DNA of 36,507 bases from Aporhodopirellula sallentina SM41. GTDB taxonomy: Bacteria > Planctomycetota > Planctomycetia > Pirellulales > Pirellulaceae. The DNA lies in NCBI RefSeq assembly GCF_000346505.1, contig NZ_ANOH01000008.1:1-36507 (forward strand), read 5' to 3'. Shown piece by piece: positions 1 to 7,998 of this stretch. Numbering within the stretch: position 1 is the first letter of the stretch; each line of letters begins with the position of its first letter. A program made the position numbers and the translations under genes. The notes under the pieces were generated by a model that was not told the DNA's origin, searched no databases, and saw only the letters and a list, made by a program, of their open reading frames with translations.

Positions 1-496
1 AGTCCGGTGCAAATGGTTTCAACTCGGGATAGCCTGGCACTAGGCAGCCGGTAAAGGCGTATTTCATGAAGCCATCGATTTCCACCAGCCCGCGGCGTTC
101 GGGATTTCTGGCAATGTAATCGCAGAGATCGCGAAAGTGGGATGGCATGCGTTCTTCATCCTTCAAGACGTGGTCGTAGGCTTGGTCTTGGAGTGCAAAG
201 CCAATGCGTTGCAAGGACTCATCGCATCGAGGACGGAAGTGCTTCATGGCGTTGAGTTGATCGCATTGGGCGTGCAGTCCCATCCACATCATGTGAACGT
301 GATCAGGCATCAGGCAATGAATTGGGCAAGCCATGCCATACCGAAATAGCGTATGCGTCAGGAGTTCACGAAATCGGTAGTAGAACGCCGGACAAAGCCA
401 GCCTTGGCGACGATCCCGAATCGTGATCGTCCAGTGAACAATCGCCTCGCCCTGATAGTACCCTCGCGACAAACGCTTCAAGTAATCGCGTGTCAT
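1..496 (-). CDS. REP-associated tyrosine transposase (RAYT, IS200/Y1-like), 3' end cut by window edge
   Basis: The reverse strand reads open from an ATG at 496 to the window edge, giving 165 visible residues. The sequence shows the Y1 (HUH) transposase layout: an N-terminal strand region (HWTITIRDRRQGWLCPAFY), the metal-binding motif PDHVHMM with the HxH pair at residues 66-68, and a helix with Tyr127 in CDYIARNPERRGLV. The YI..NP..RGLV block is typical of RAYTs rather than of classical IS200 transposases. RAYTs are single-copy domesticated transposases that nick single-stranded REP hairpins next to a GTAG tetranucleotide. The context fits: a GTAG-headed repeat begins 11 bases upstream of the start codon. 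The visible part already includes the HxH and Tyr, so only a short C-terminus should be missing. The family call is strong; which repeats it acts on is inference. Confidence 0.85.
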   Translation of the reverse strand, partial: MTRDYLKRLSRGYYQGEAIVHWTITIRDRRQGWLCPAFYYRFRELLTHTLFRYGMACPIHCLMPDHVHMMWMGLHAQCDQLNAMKHFRPRCDESLQRIGFALQDQAYDHVLKDEERMPSHFRDLCDYIARNPERRGLVEIDGFMKYAFTGCLVPGYPELKPFAPD

Positions 497-506
497 AGGA
501 AAAACC

Positions 507-586
507 GTAGTGGACGAGGCGACGAGTCCCTCCCCTAACAACGCCGTAGCGGACGAGGCCATAGCGGACGAGGCGACGAGTCCTAC
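507..586 (+). repeat. GTAG-headed REP-like repeats upstream of the RAYT gene
   Basis: Two and a half copies of one unit lie head to tail. The first (507-529) begins GTAGTGGACGAGGCGACGAG and ends TCC. A shortened copy (546-560) reads GTAGCGGACGAGGCC. The third (562-586) reads TAGCGGACGAGGCGACGAG followed by TCCTAC. Each carries a short GGAC/GTCC stem and an internal GACGAG direct repeat. The array lies in the gap between the RAYT start (496) and the gene at 958, so it may be in the RAYT leader or promoter. The GTAG head is the known recognition tetranucleotide of REP elements. Confidence 0.75.
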
Positions 587-686
587 GGCATCGAAAGAAA
601 CGGCTAAGGGCTCCTTTCCATCTTAATGCCTGATTGATTTTGGATGTTGTGGCGTGAGTGGTCGCCTCGATTTTTGGCTATTGCGA

Positions 687-751
687 GTAGGACTCGTCGC
701 CTCGTCCGCTACGAGATGAGTGGGCGGAGGACTCGTCGCCTCGTCCACTAC
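687..751 (-). repeat. Inverted copies of the same REP-like unit
   Basis: Two copies lie in the opposite orientation to those at 507-586: 687-713 (GTAG, then GACTCGTCGCCTCGTCCG, then CTACG) and 729-751. The copy at 729-751 is an exact 23-base reverse complement of 507-529, so the two pairs form a BIME-like inverted arrangement of about 245 bases. The rest of 497-957 holds no gene I can support. Confidence 0.75.
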
Positions 752-957
752 TTAAAAAAGGACCAACGGCGTTCTCGTGAAACCACGATGGCCGTATTTG
801 AATCGAGCCAGTTGACTGGCAAACAGGCAACTCACCGGTGGCACGTGGATGCTCGTCAAAACTGGCGCTGCCTTGGGGGCTGGGATTTCAGTACTCTGGT
901 TAGCGATCGGTGTCCTGTCTTGTTCGGTCAATCCCCTGAAACCCTGAGTCCTGCATC

Positions 958-2334
958 GTGTTCTTTCAACCGAAAGCGAATCTGTCCGATTCCGCGAAGT
1001 CGCGGATTGAATTTTGCCTGCAACAGATCGCTGAATGTGTTGGCTTTGAACGCCTCTTGCTTCCCGTGGTGAGTCGCAAAGCGATCTTTGACCTCTATGA
1101 CGCCGAGCGGGATCCGCAACAGGTGATCGCGTTTGTCGGAAGACACCTCGGGCATGATGTCAATGAAATTCAGGTTCGCAATGCCCTCCCGCAAGCTCAG
1201 AGTGCAGGCGGTGGCTGTTGCGGTGGTGGGTCTTGCGATGGTCCCAGCGGGCTGGCGGGTCGCTATGAACCGTCCGACCGCAGCATCATACTGGATCAGA
1301 CGATCGACAGCGATCCGGCGATGGGGCTTGCCACGCTGATCAATGCCGTCGTCTGCGATTTGCTTTCGCAAAACAACTTTGCCGGGGCACATTTGCCTGA
1401 ACAAGTCGACCTTGCCGTCGTCGGGATGGGACTGGGCATGATTCGCAACGGCATCAGTCTGGTTGCCAAGCACCCGGTTTACTGGGACTCGACGCAGTGG
1501 GATGTTTTTCCACGACCTTTCCTCGACGGCCAATCCCTTGCCTATGCCAACGCGATTGCGGAATGGGCTCGTGACGACGCGGCTCCCGAGTGGATGAACG
1601 ATTTACCTAGCGACGTCAAAAGACCGACGCGGAAGTCGCTGAAGTTTCTGCTGAAAACAAACGATTCCTTCTTTCAACCACGAGCGAAACAGTTTTTGTT
1701 GACGCAGTCGCAAAGAGATTGGTGGAAACTGGCAACCGAGTCATCGGCATCCCGTCAGGTGATCGCGATTCGACACTTGAATTCGGATGGCAATCTGGAT
1801 GCTCAGCAAGAATCCTTGTTGATCGACAAACTAGGTTCGGCCAACGTCGCGATCTCGCTCAATGCGATCGCGGCGATCGAAAGGATGGCGTCTCACCAAC
1901 CAGCGATTGGCAGCGAGTCCATTGTTCGTGGACTTCGTTCTCTGACGGATCATCGCGACGATGAAGTCTGTGCAAAAAGCATGTGCGTGCTTGCCAAGCT
2001 AGGCGGGCTGGATGAAGCGACGGTGGAGACGGCAGCAACGATGCTGGAAGCCCATCAAAAGCACCTCACTTTCGCCGGCCTGTATGCTTTGTGCATGCAG
2101 GATTCCGTTCCGGAGGAGGTCGTGCCGACGCTGGACCGATGTTTTGTTCGCGTGTTGCGAGCGTGTGACTATGAACTCATCGATTTGATCGCCACAGCAT
2201 ACCGGCGCTGGCTCGACGATCCTCAATCGCACATCGAGAAATTGTTCCAGAACAGCCCCGAGCATCTGCCCATTGCATTGGAAACGCTGCAGAAGGTCTC
2301 TGAAGCCCGCATGCCACTGCGTCGAGGGGCGTGA
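958..2334 (+). CDS. Unknown protein with a pseudo-zincin-like middle region and helical C-terminal repeats
   Basis: This is a 458-residue protein starting at GTG 958; an in-frame TGA at 937-939 rules out a much earlier start. There is no signal peptide. Residues 82-93 read SAGGGCCGGGSC, a Gly/Cys hinge with Cys87, 88 and 93. The following block (RSIILDQTIDSDPAMGLATL, then INAVVCDLL and VDLAVVGMGLGMIRNG) has the helix spacing I associate with bacterial proteins that carry an ATLxHExxH zincin helix followed by a D..VxxGxGI helix. Here the HExxH ligand positions are not conserved, so any peptidase activity is doubtful. From about residue 250 the protein is helical with HEAT-like pairs (SANVAISLNAIAAIERMAS, DDEVCAKSMCVLAKLGG). 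It abuts a CobW remnant on the other strand. The pseudo-enzyme idea rests on remembered family layout; function is unknown. Confidence 0.7.
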   Translation: MFFQPKANLSDSAKSRIEFCLQQIAECVGFERLLLPVVSRKAIFDLYDAERDPQQVIAFVGRHLGHDVNEIQVRNALPQAQSAGGGCCGGGSCDGPSGLAGRYEPSDRSIILDQTIDSDPAMGLATLINAVVCDLLSQNNFAGAHLPEQVDLAVVGMGLGMIRNGISLVAKHPVYWDSTQWDVFPRPFLDGQSLAYANAIAEWARDDAAPEWMNDLPSDVKRPTRKSLKFLLKTNDSFFQPRAKQFLLTQSQRDWWKLATESSASRQVIAIRHLNSDGNLDAQQESLLIDKLGSANVAISLNAIAAIERMASHQPAIGSESIVRGLRSLTDHRDDEVCAKSMCVLAKLGGLDEATVETAATMLEAHQKHLTFAGLYALCMQDSVPEEVVPTLDRCFVRVLRACDYELIDLIATAYRRWLDDPQSHIEKLFQNSPEHLPIALETLQKVSEARMPLRRGA

Positions 2335-2361
2335 CGAATCTTCGCTCTTCGCAACGGACTC

Positions 2362-2575
2362 TGCAGCAGATGCAACCGTTGTTCATCTCGAAGATCACTT
2401 CTTCGGTAGCGATCACGAGGTCGTTGTCGACGCCGATCTCGCCGAACTTATTCTCGATCACGGCGATTGGTTTTCCGTGCTTCTCGGAGAGAATGCGATT
2501 GAGCAACATAGTCTTGCCTGATCCCAATAAGCCAGTCAGAACGGTGACCGGATTGACGGCGTTTGCAATCGACAC
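2362..2575 (-). pseudogene. Truncated CobW/P47K-family GTPase (5' remnant)
   Basis: Reading from GTG 2575, about 70 residues match the N-terminus of CobW/G3E metallochaperone GTPases: PVTVLTGLLGSGKTMLLNRI contains the Walker A loop, followed by IAVIENKFGEIGVDNDL and the metal-binding GCICC motif. After GCICCRVR the frame leaves the family and runs antisense into the end of the neighbouring gene (stop at 2334). CobW proteins are normally over 300 residues, so nearly all of the GTPase and the C-terminal domain are gone. The break lies between about 2334 and 2365. G3E GTPases deliver metals such as Zn or Co, but this copy cannot be functional as read. The call as a CobW fragment is firm; deletion as the cause is inference. 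Confidence 0.8.
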
Positions 2576-2756
2576 GAGTTGGTTTCCCCGAGGCGGCGAA
2601 GCCGCAAACAGTAGTAATACTTGTTAAAGATCTTGCGTCGTAAGAATCTTTTCCAAGCAGTTGATTCCCCACGTGTTTCTCTACGCCGAAGTCGTTCTAG
2701 CAATTAGACGCCGGTCGAGCGAAGCGACCACCGCCGGACTTGCTGCTGAAACAGTT

Positions 2757-2880
2757 TCAATCGAATAGGCCGAACGCAAGCTGAGCGGCCTCTTCGTTGT
2801 CGCGGATGCGTTCCCCGTTCCCGTCGAAGAGCGGGACACGTTTTCGGCTTGTTGATTTCATTGAAAACCGAAGGTTCGCG
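2757..2880 (-). pseudogene. Possible C-terminal remnant of an unidentified gene
   Basis: On the minus strand a frame ending at TGA 2757-2759 reads ...RVPLFDGNGERIRDNEEAA and then QLAFGLFD. The last 25 residues look protein-like (acidic, amphipathic), but I do not recognise the family and the frame fades upstream towards 2880. It lies 5' of the CobW remnant on the same strand, so both could be leftovers of one deletion-scarred minus-strand region. It may equally be chance coding. Confidence 0.25.
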
Positions 2881-2940
2881 GATAGGTTACCAGCCCGACG
2901 CGCAACGGCTTGTCAATTTAATCAAGAGTCAAACTGTTTG

Positions 2941-3006
2941 CGTTTAACCGGTAGCCAAAGGCGACGTGCAGTGACAAGCAGGTCGCCTTTGACTGCCCGT
3001 TAAACG
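2941..3006. repeat. Imperfect 25-base palindrome with GTAG at the inner stem
   Basis: Arms at 2941-2965 and 2982-3006 pair over 25 positions with about four mismatches around a 16-base loop (2966-2981). The best-paired inner part is CCAAAGGCGAC against GTCGCCTTTG, and GTAG lies at 2951-2954 directly before it. The outer part pairs CGTTTAAC with GTTAAACG. It sits in the 759-base gap (2576-3334) before the sulfatase, which otherwise holds only the remnants listed separately. Confidence 0.7.
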
Positions 3007-3334
3007 AATAAATCAACGGCCCGGCGAGCGAGTGGTTGCCTTTGGTGCCTTGCTTGCGATCCCTTGCTTGCGCTGCGGGCTAGTACGTCAACGGTCGTTT
3101 TCGAGTCCCCGGGGTGTGTCGTAATGGCAATCTTTCTGTTTGCAACATCAGCCCCGAACCGTCTTATTGGCGTCGTTGTTCTCGATTACTCGCCGTTTTC
3201 GAAAGGGCCTGCTGGGGTTGGCTCAGTTGCCGCCGGAATTAGACTCAGGGGGCGAGAAACAAGAACACGAAATGCTTTGCACGTGGAACGCGAAACCGCG
3301 ACCAACCCCCGCATTCAATAGGATGGGATTCAAC

Positions 3335-4828
3335 ATGACTCAATTTGTTGCCTCGGCGCAGGCCGGTTTTCGCGGAGTATTCCCGCGTCATCTGCCAAAC
3401 AGGATCGTTGCTCGGGGCATCATCGTGGTTGCCTGCTTGTTGACCCTGAGCCCGTTTTTTACGCAGGCAAAAGCCGATTCAGCCACTCGTCCCAACATCG
3501 TTCTAATACTGACCGATGACCAAGGCTACGGTGATTTGGGATGCTTTGGCTCGACCACGATTGCGACTCCCAATATCGATCGCATGGCCAAAGAAGGTCG
3601 AACGTATACAAGTTTCTACACCGCATGTTCGGTTTGTTCGCCTTCACGAGCGGCGCTTTTGACGGGGAGTTATCCCAAACGCGTTGGCATGCATCGACAT
3701 GTTCTGTTCCCTAAGAGCAACTACGGGCTTCATTCGGATGAGTACACCATCGCCGATCATCTGAAGTCGATCGGGTACGCCACCGCATGTGTCGGGAAGT
3801 GGCACCTCGGACATCACCCCGAGGTCCTCCCGACGGCGAACGGTTTTGATTCCTACTATGGAATCCCGTATTCGAACGACATGAACCACCCCGACAACAA
3901 AGGCAAACCACGCATACCGTCGGACGAATTGTGGGCGGACCAGGAGAGTTGTGTTCGATTGTGGAAAACGCCTCTTTTCGAAAACGAGTCCATCATCGAA
4001 TTACCGGTCGACCAACGCACCGTCACGCGTCGGTACACCGACCGGGCAATCGAGTTCATCACCGAGAATCAGGAACAGCCATTCTTTTTGTACCTTCCTC
4101 ACTCGATGCCCCACATTCCTTTGTATGTTCCCGAAGACGTTTACGACAGCAATCCCGACAACGCGTACAAATGTGTGATCGAACACATTGACGCCGAAGT
4201 CGGCCGTCTGATGCAGACCGTACGCGACCTCGGACTGTCTGAGAACACGATCGTTGTCTATACCAGTGACAACGGTCCTTGGTTGAAGTTCAAAAATCAC
4301 GGCGGGAACGCTGGCCCATTGAGAGCAGGCAAAGGGACTACGTTTGAAGGAGGCCAACGGGTTCCCTGCGTGATGTGGGGGCCGGGTCGGATTCCCGCTG
4401 GCACGACAACCGACGCCTTTACATCGACGATGGACCTGCTGCCGACCATCGCCGGGGTGACCAATCACCCGCTGCCGTCCGACGTTCAGATCGATGGTTT
4501 TGACATCACGTCGACCTTCCAAAGCAACGAATCGCCGAGACACGAACTCGTTTTCTATTCCGCCAGTGGACAACTCAAGGGAATTCGCGTGGACCAATGG
4601 AAACTGCTCGAGAATCCCAAAACAGCCGCAAAGGCAAACGCCAGCGGGAAGGCGAAAAACTCAGTCGTTGGTCTGCTATTCGATCTCAGCGGTGACATCG
4701 GCGAGCAGGACAACCGGTTCGCTCAAGACCCCGAGATTGCCGAACGATTGAAACGCCGAATGCGGGCCGTCGATGAGGAGATTACAACAAACGCACGCCC
4801 CGTCTGGCGAAAACCTCAGTTGCAGTAA
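3335..4828 (+). CDS. Secreted type I sulfatase (arylsulfatase A-like)
   Basis: This is a 497-residue sulfatase that hydrolyses sulfate esters, probably on polysaccharides, in the periplasm or outside. An N-terminal hydrophobic stretch (about residues 24-48, ending in TQAKA) fits a Sec signal peptide. The alkaline-phosphatase-fold sulfatase motifs are present: PNIVLILTDDQGYGD with metal-ligand Asp61/62, the formylglycine motif CSPSR at residues 101-105 (Cys101 is modified), GKWHLG with Lys155 and His157, and TSDNGPW with Asp312/Asn313. The length is normal for the family. The frame is open back to 3140; I chose ATG 3335 because it sits just before the signal peptide and follows a GGA-rich stretch (3321-3326). 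ATG 3323 is the alternative. It is followed 198 bases later by an esterase-DUF1080 gene on the same strand. The exact substrate cannot be read from sequence. Confidence 0.93.
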   Translation: MTQFVASAQAGFRGVFPRHLPNRIVARGIIVVACLLTLSPFFTQAKADSATRPNIVLILTDDQGYGDLGCFGSTTIATPNIDRMAKEGRTYTSFYTACSVCSPSRAALLTGSYPKRVGMHRHVLFPKSNYGLHSDEYTIADHLKSIGYATACVGKWHLGHHPEVLPTANGFDSYYGIPYSNDMNHPDNKGKPRIPSDELWADQESCVRLWKTPLFENESIIELPVDQRTVTRRYTDRAIEFITENQEQPFFLYLPHSMPHIPLYVPEDVYDSNPDNAYKCVIEHIDAEVGRLMQTVRDLGLSENTIVVYTSDNGPWLKFKNHGGNAGPLRAGKGTTFEGGQRVPCVMWGPGRIPAGTTTDAFTSTMDLLPTIAGVTNHPLPSDVQIDGFDITSTFQSNESPRHELVFYSASGQLKGIRVDQWKLLENPKTAAKANASGKAKNSVVGLLFDLSGDIGEQDNRFAQDPEIAERLKRRMRAVDEEITTNARPVWRKPQLQ

Positions 4829-5026
4829 CGCATCCTCGCATATCGATGTAGTAAACTTCCGGACATCGCAACCCGACGTGCCAAGAGATCAAACCACCCA
4901 CCCGATCCCCATAGCTGGACTCACCAAAAATTCAGACCATCGACCATTGCCCGTCCGAAGTCTGGCGACTCCGGCTACCTGTTTTGTTCCGTCCTCTCCC
5001 ACCCTCCCCACCGATACTCCTTCCCC

Positions 5027-6640
5027 ATGCTTTCGATGTTTCAATCTCACCACGTTCGACTTTGGTTTCTTTTCACGATCTTGACGACTTCGATGACTGC
5101 CGCAGCAACACTGCGTGCAGACGACATGCCGACCTACCCAGCCGACCAGACCTTTGACTTGTGGACCGATGCTCAGTTGGGCAACACCGAATCCGACAAC
5201 ACCGAGGTGTATCAACCACGGGGCGACGGCAACGGATGGGTGACGAAAATCAATCGTCCTACGCTCGCGGTTTACCTTCCATCGAAGGAAACCAATACGG
5301 GAACAAGCATCATTATTTGCCCAGGCGGCGGGTATGGCGGATTATCGATCGAGAAAGAAGGACACGCTGTCGCGCAGTGGATGTGTGATCTTGGTGTGAC
5401 CGCGGGAGTTCTGAAGTACCGCTGCAGTGGCGGTGCGAACGAGCATCCTGTCCCGCTGCAGGACGCCCGCCGGGCGTTGGAGATCATGCGCGAGCACGCC
5501 TCGCAGTGGGAGTTGAAACCGGATCGGGTTGGCATCCTCGGCTTTTCTGCCGGAGGACACCTCGCCGCGAGCGTTGCCACCGATGCGGAAGCCGACATCA
5601 ACTACGCGGTTCTCGTTTACCCGGTGATCAGCATGCGAAACGGGGTAACGCATAATGGTTCAAAGAAAAACCTGCTCGGCAAAGAACCGAGCGATGAATT
5701 GATCGCGGAGATGTCGCGTGACGAACGGGTCGACGCGGAAACCTGCCCGACGTTTCTGGTTCACGCCGGCGACGATAAAGCTGTCCCGATCGAAAACAGC
5801 CTGCGGTACTACGCGGCGATGCAAAAACACAATGTCCCCGGCGAGTTACATATTTATGACCGCGGCGGTCACGGATTCGGAATGTTCCGAGACGACCGTC
5901 CCGTCGATAGTTGGCCGAACGCGTGCAAAGCATGGATGCAAATCAACGGCTGGATCGCACCCGAAGAGAAGGCCGACGCACACGCATCGTCCGACGCGAC
6001 GCGGGCGTCCATGGACGACAACCAACCCGGTTGGAAACCACTCACCCAGGACGACTTCGTTCACGTCAACAGCAACGAGGACACCTGGTCGTGGCAGGAC
6101 GGAGTGCTGCACTGCACCGGCCGTCCCGTCAGCGTGCTGAGAACCGCGAAAGAGTATCGCAACTTTGAATTAGTCGTCGAATGGATGCACGAAAAGCCCG
6201 CCGGCAACTCGGGGTGTTTTGTATGGACGACGCCCGAGTCGATCGCCAAACTCACCGAGGCACAAAAACCAGGCCTGCCTGACGGAATCGAAGTCCAGAT
6301 GCTCGACCATGGCTACACGGACATGATTCGCGAACAAGGAAAAGACACCTCTTGGTTCGGAACCAACGGAGACGTGTTCCCGGTTCGCGTCGACATGACA
6401 CCGTTCCCGCCGCTTTCTCCCAATGGCAGTCGCAGTTTCCCAAGGCAACACCTCGCCAAGGGACACGGGCAATGGAATCAATACTACATCCGTGCGATCA
6501 ACGGCGAAGTCCGTTTGTGGGTCAACGGTGAAGAGGTTTCCGGCGGAACCGACATTCAACCCGCCGAAGGCTATCTCTGCCTCGAAAGCGAAGGTTCTCC
6601 GATCCAATTTCGCAAACTGCGAATCCGCGAACTGCCGTAA
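5027..6640 (+). CDS. Secreted alpha/beta-hydrolase (acetyl-xylan-esterase-like) fused to a DUF1080 domain
   Basis: This 537-residue protein starts at ATG 5027 (ATG 5036 is also possible) with a signal peptide ending near RADD. Residues about 80-305 form an esterase: the oxyanion loop CPGGGYGG, the nucleophile elbow GFSAGGHLA with Ser174, the acid Asp250 in AGDDKAVP, and His282 in GGHGFG. This arrangement is typical of the BD-FAE / acetyl-xylan esterase-like hydrolases. Residues from about 333 to the end (NQPGWKPLTQDDF to QFRKLRIREL) are a DUF1080 / 3-keto-disaccharide hydrolase domain (PF06439), a concanavalin-like jelly roll common in Planctomycetes. The enzyme likely removes acyl groups from, and perhaps also cleaves, a plant or algal glycan. 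The sulfatase just upstream supports a role in polysaccharide breakdown. Domain calls are firm; the substrate is unknown. Confidence 0.92.
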   Translation: MLSMFQSHHVRLWFLFTILTTSMTAAATLRADDMPTYPADQTFDLWTDAQLGNTESDNTEVYQPRGDGNGWVTKINRPTLAVYLPSKETNTGTSIIICPGGGYGGLSIEKEGHAVAQWMCDLGVTAGVLKYRCSGGANEHPVPLQDARRALEIMREHASQWELKPDRVGILGFSAGGHLAASVATDAEADINYAVLVYPVISMRNGVTHNGSKKNLLGKEPSDELIAEMSRDERVDAETCPTFLVHAGDDKAVPIENSLRYYAAMQKHNVPGELHIYDRGGHGFGMFRDDRPVDSWPNACKAWMQINGWIAPEEKADAHASSDATRASMDDNQPGWKPLTQDDFVHVNSNEDTWSWQDGVLHCTGRPVSVLRTAKEYRNFELVVEWMHEKPAGNSGCFVWTTPESIAKLTEAQKPGLPDGIEVQMLDHGYTDMIREQGKDTSWFGTNGDVFPVRVDMTPFPPLSPNGSRSFPRQHLAKGHGQWNQYYIRAINGEVRLWVNGEEVSGGTDIQPAEGYLCLESEGSPIQFRKLRIRELP

Positions 6641-6749
6641 CACAACTCGGCATGTAGACTCAATCGGTTGCCAAACCTGCACTCCTGCGATCACCTTCGG
6701 AGTAACAACACCGTGAAGAATCAGTAGTGCGTCATAGCATGATTTCAGG

Positions 6750-6774
6750 GTAGCGAAACTCGCCAAGAGTTTCG
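6750..6774 (+). repeat. GTAG-headed hairpin repeat
   Basis: GTAG at 6750-6753 is followed by a perfect 8-base stem (CGAAACTC, 6754-6761; GAGTTTCG, 6767-6774) with loop GCCAA. It lies between two convergent genes. It has no T-run, so it is a poor intrinsic terminator; the form fits a REP-like element. Confidence 0.65.
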
Positions 6775-6857
6775 GAAGGGCTCTAGCAGGTTAGTATCCA
6801 ACAGACTGACAAACGCCCGGTGTTGATGTGGATTCACTGCGGTATCGCAAGCGGTGC

Positions 6858-7232
6858 TCACGACGGTTTCGGTTTGACTAAGCAATGAAACCCGAAACAA
6901 GGTTGCTCGTCGACGCGTTCGACTTCGGCATCGCGAAGGATCTCCTGCACCTGTTTCATCCGCTGCGGATTCAACGCCGCCGAGATCACTCTTTGGTTGC
7001 CATCCGGACCGATCGCGACGGTGGTCAACACCGCGACGGTGTCTTCGTGTTGCAACGCCGCGATGATGTTCTCGCCGACTTGCTGCTCTGAATTTTTGAT
7101 CGTGGTCACGAACTGCGCGATCTGCTTTTTGTCGACGTCGTTGGTGACATGCTCCGCCAACGGTTGGGGCAACGGATCTGTCAACGCATCGTCCGGCGTG
7201 TCCTTTTTGTTTGGTTCGGGTTGGAATGCCAT
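6858..7232 (-). CDS. Small conserved-looking protein of unknown function
   Basis: This 124-residue soluble protein has no signal peptide or membrane segment. The N-terminus is polar and proline-rich (MAFQPEPNKKDTPDDALTDP); a helix with DKKQIAQFVTTIKNSEQQVG follows, then an alternating strand region (DTVAVLTTVAIGPDGNQRVI) and a final helix NPQRMKQVQEILRDAE. The C-terminus contains a Cys (QPCFGFHCLV) pair. A GAGGCGAG ribosome-binding site lies about 7 bases before the ATG. It is 57 bases downstream of the FMN split-barrel gene on the same strand, so the two are probably co-transcribed. I do not recognise the family and propose no function. Confidence 0.7.
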   Translation of the reverse strand: MAFQPEPNKKDTPDDALTDPLPQPLAEHVTNDVDKKQIAQFVTTIKNSEQQVGENIIAALQHEDTVAVLTTVAIGPDGNQRVISAALNPQRMKQVQEILRDAEVERVDEQPCFGFHCLVKPKPS

Positions 7233-7289
7233 GTGTGTCTCGCCTCGAAGAAATGAAAACCAAAAGGGATCAGTGAAGAATCGCCGGTA

Positions 7290-7775
7290 CTAGGACAACT
7301 CGTCAGGCGAAAACGTGGAGATCTGCCCGAAACCGGCAACCAAATGCACATCCGCGATTTCAAACCGGTAGAAAGAAAAGTCGCCAAATCCTGCGTACTT
7401 CGCCGCCGACTCGTGTGCGGCGAGAAACGTTGCACGTTCGGACGCGTCCGCGTCTCGGGACACCGCAACAGCCTCCCCCAACAAAGTGACGCGTGCCCCA
7501 GCAAGCGGATCTGCAGTGGCATCCGTGTCCGACGTGACCGATTGCGAAGGAGACTGCGTGAGCAGCAACGAGGCAGACGGATTCGGAATCAGATTTTTGG
7601 TGTGTCGTGCCAATCCGCTCAGCAGCATGAGGATCGCAGGCCGGGAATCGACCGACGCGGCGACGTTCACCAACGAGACAAACGGTCCACCGTCACGATC
7701 GATCGTGCCCAGGCACGCCGAACGCGCCTGACGAACAATCCTCCCGGCGATTTCCGCCTGCGTGCAATCGGTCAT
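7290..7775 (-). CDS. Pyridoxamine 5'-phosphate oxidase-like FMN split-barrel protein (HugZ-like)
   Basis: This 161-residue protein has the split beta-barrel pattern of the PNPOx-like superfamily: ARSACLGTIDRDGGPFVSLV near the N-terminus, then RPAILMLLSGLARHTKNLIP, then NPSASLLLTQ and ARVTLLGEAVAV. These segments closely follow the N-terminal domain of HugZ-type heme-degrading proteins and related FMN-binding proteins. The C-terminal DUF2470 domain found in full HugZ is absent, so this is a single-domain member; the last part (FGDFSFYRFEIADVHLVAGF) also fits the family. A GGGAGG ribosome-binding site lies a few bases before the ATG. Its partner downstream is the 124-residue unknown. Cofactor and substrate (FMN, heme or another) are inferred from the family only. 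Confidence 0.82.
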   Translation of the reverse strand: MTDCTQAEIAGRIVRQARSACLGTIDRDGGPFVSLVNVAASVDSRPAILMLLSGLARHTKNLIPNPSASLLLTQSPSQSVTSDTDATADPLAGARVTLLGEAVAVSRDADASERATFLAAHESAAKYAGFGDFSFYRFEIADVHLVAGFGQISTFSPDELS

Positions 7776-7998
7776 TTCGCCTCCCTCGCGTTCTTACTGA
7801 AATATCATCCCTGCGCCAGTATAGCCGCCGTTCTGTCGGCCAGTGCGGCACGGCGCGACACAGTGCGGACAGGAAATTCGGCCAAAATCCGCTCGATGGC
7901 ACCGATCGTGCTCTCAATGGTGCCCCATCTCGTGCTTTTACTGCCAGACTAGCTAAACTGGCGAAACCCACATTCCCCGCAGTCCGCCCAGAACACTT

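Noticed and set aside
507-751. CRISPR array
   Set aside because: The repeats occur in both orientations with irregular spacing and no unique spacers of constant length; no cas gene is present.
928-1533. Long open frame on the minus strand opposite the pseudo-zincin-like gene
   Set aside because: It is fully antisense to a better-supported gene, has Arg/Asp-rich composition and no recognisable pattern.
4001-4597. 198-residue open frame antisense to the sulfatase
   Set aside because: The sulfatase motifs on the plus strand are decisive; the antisense protein has no recognisable features.
6754-6774. Intrinsic terminator between the convergent genes
   Set aside because: There is no T-run on either side of the stem; the GTAG head points to a repeat element instead.
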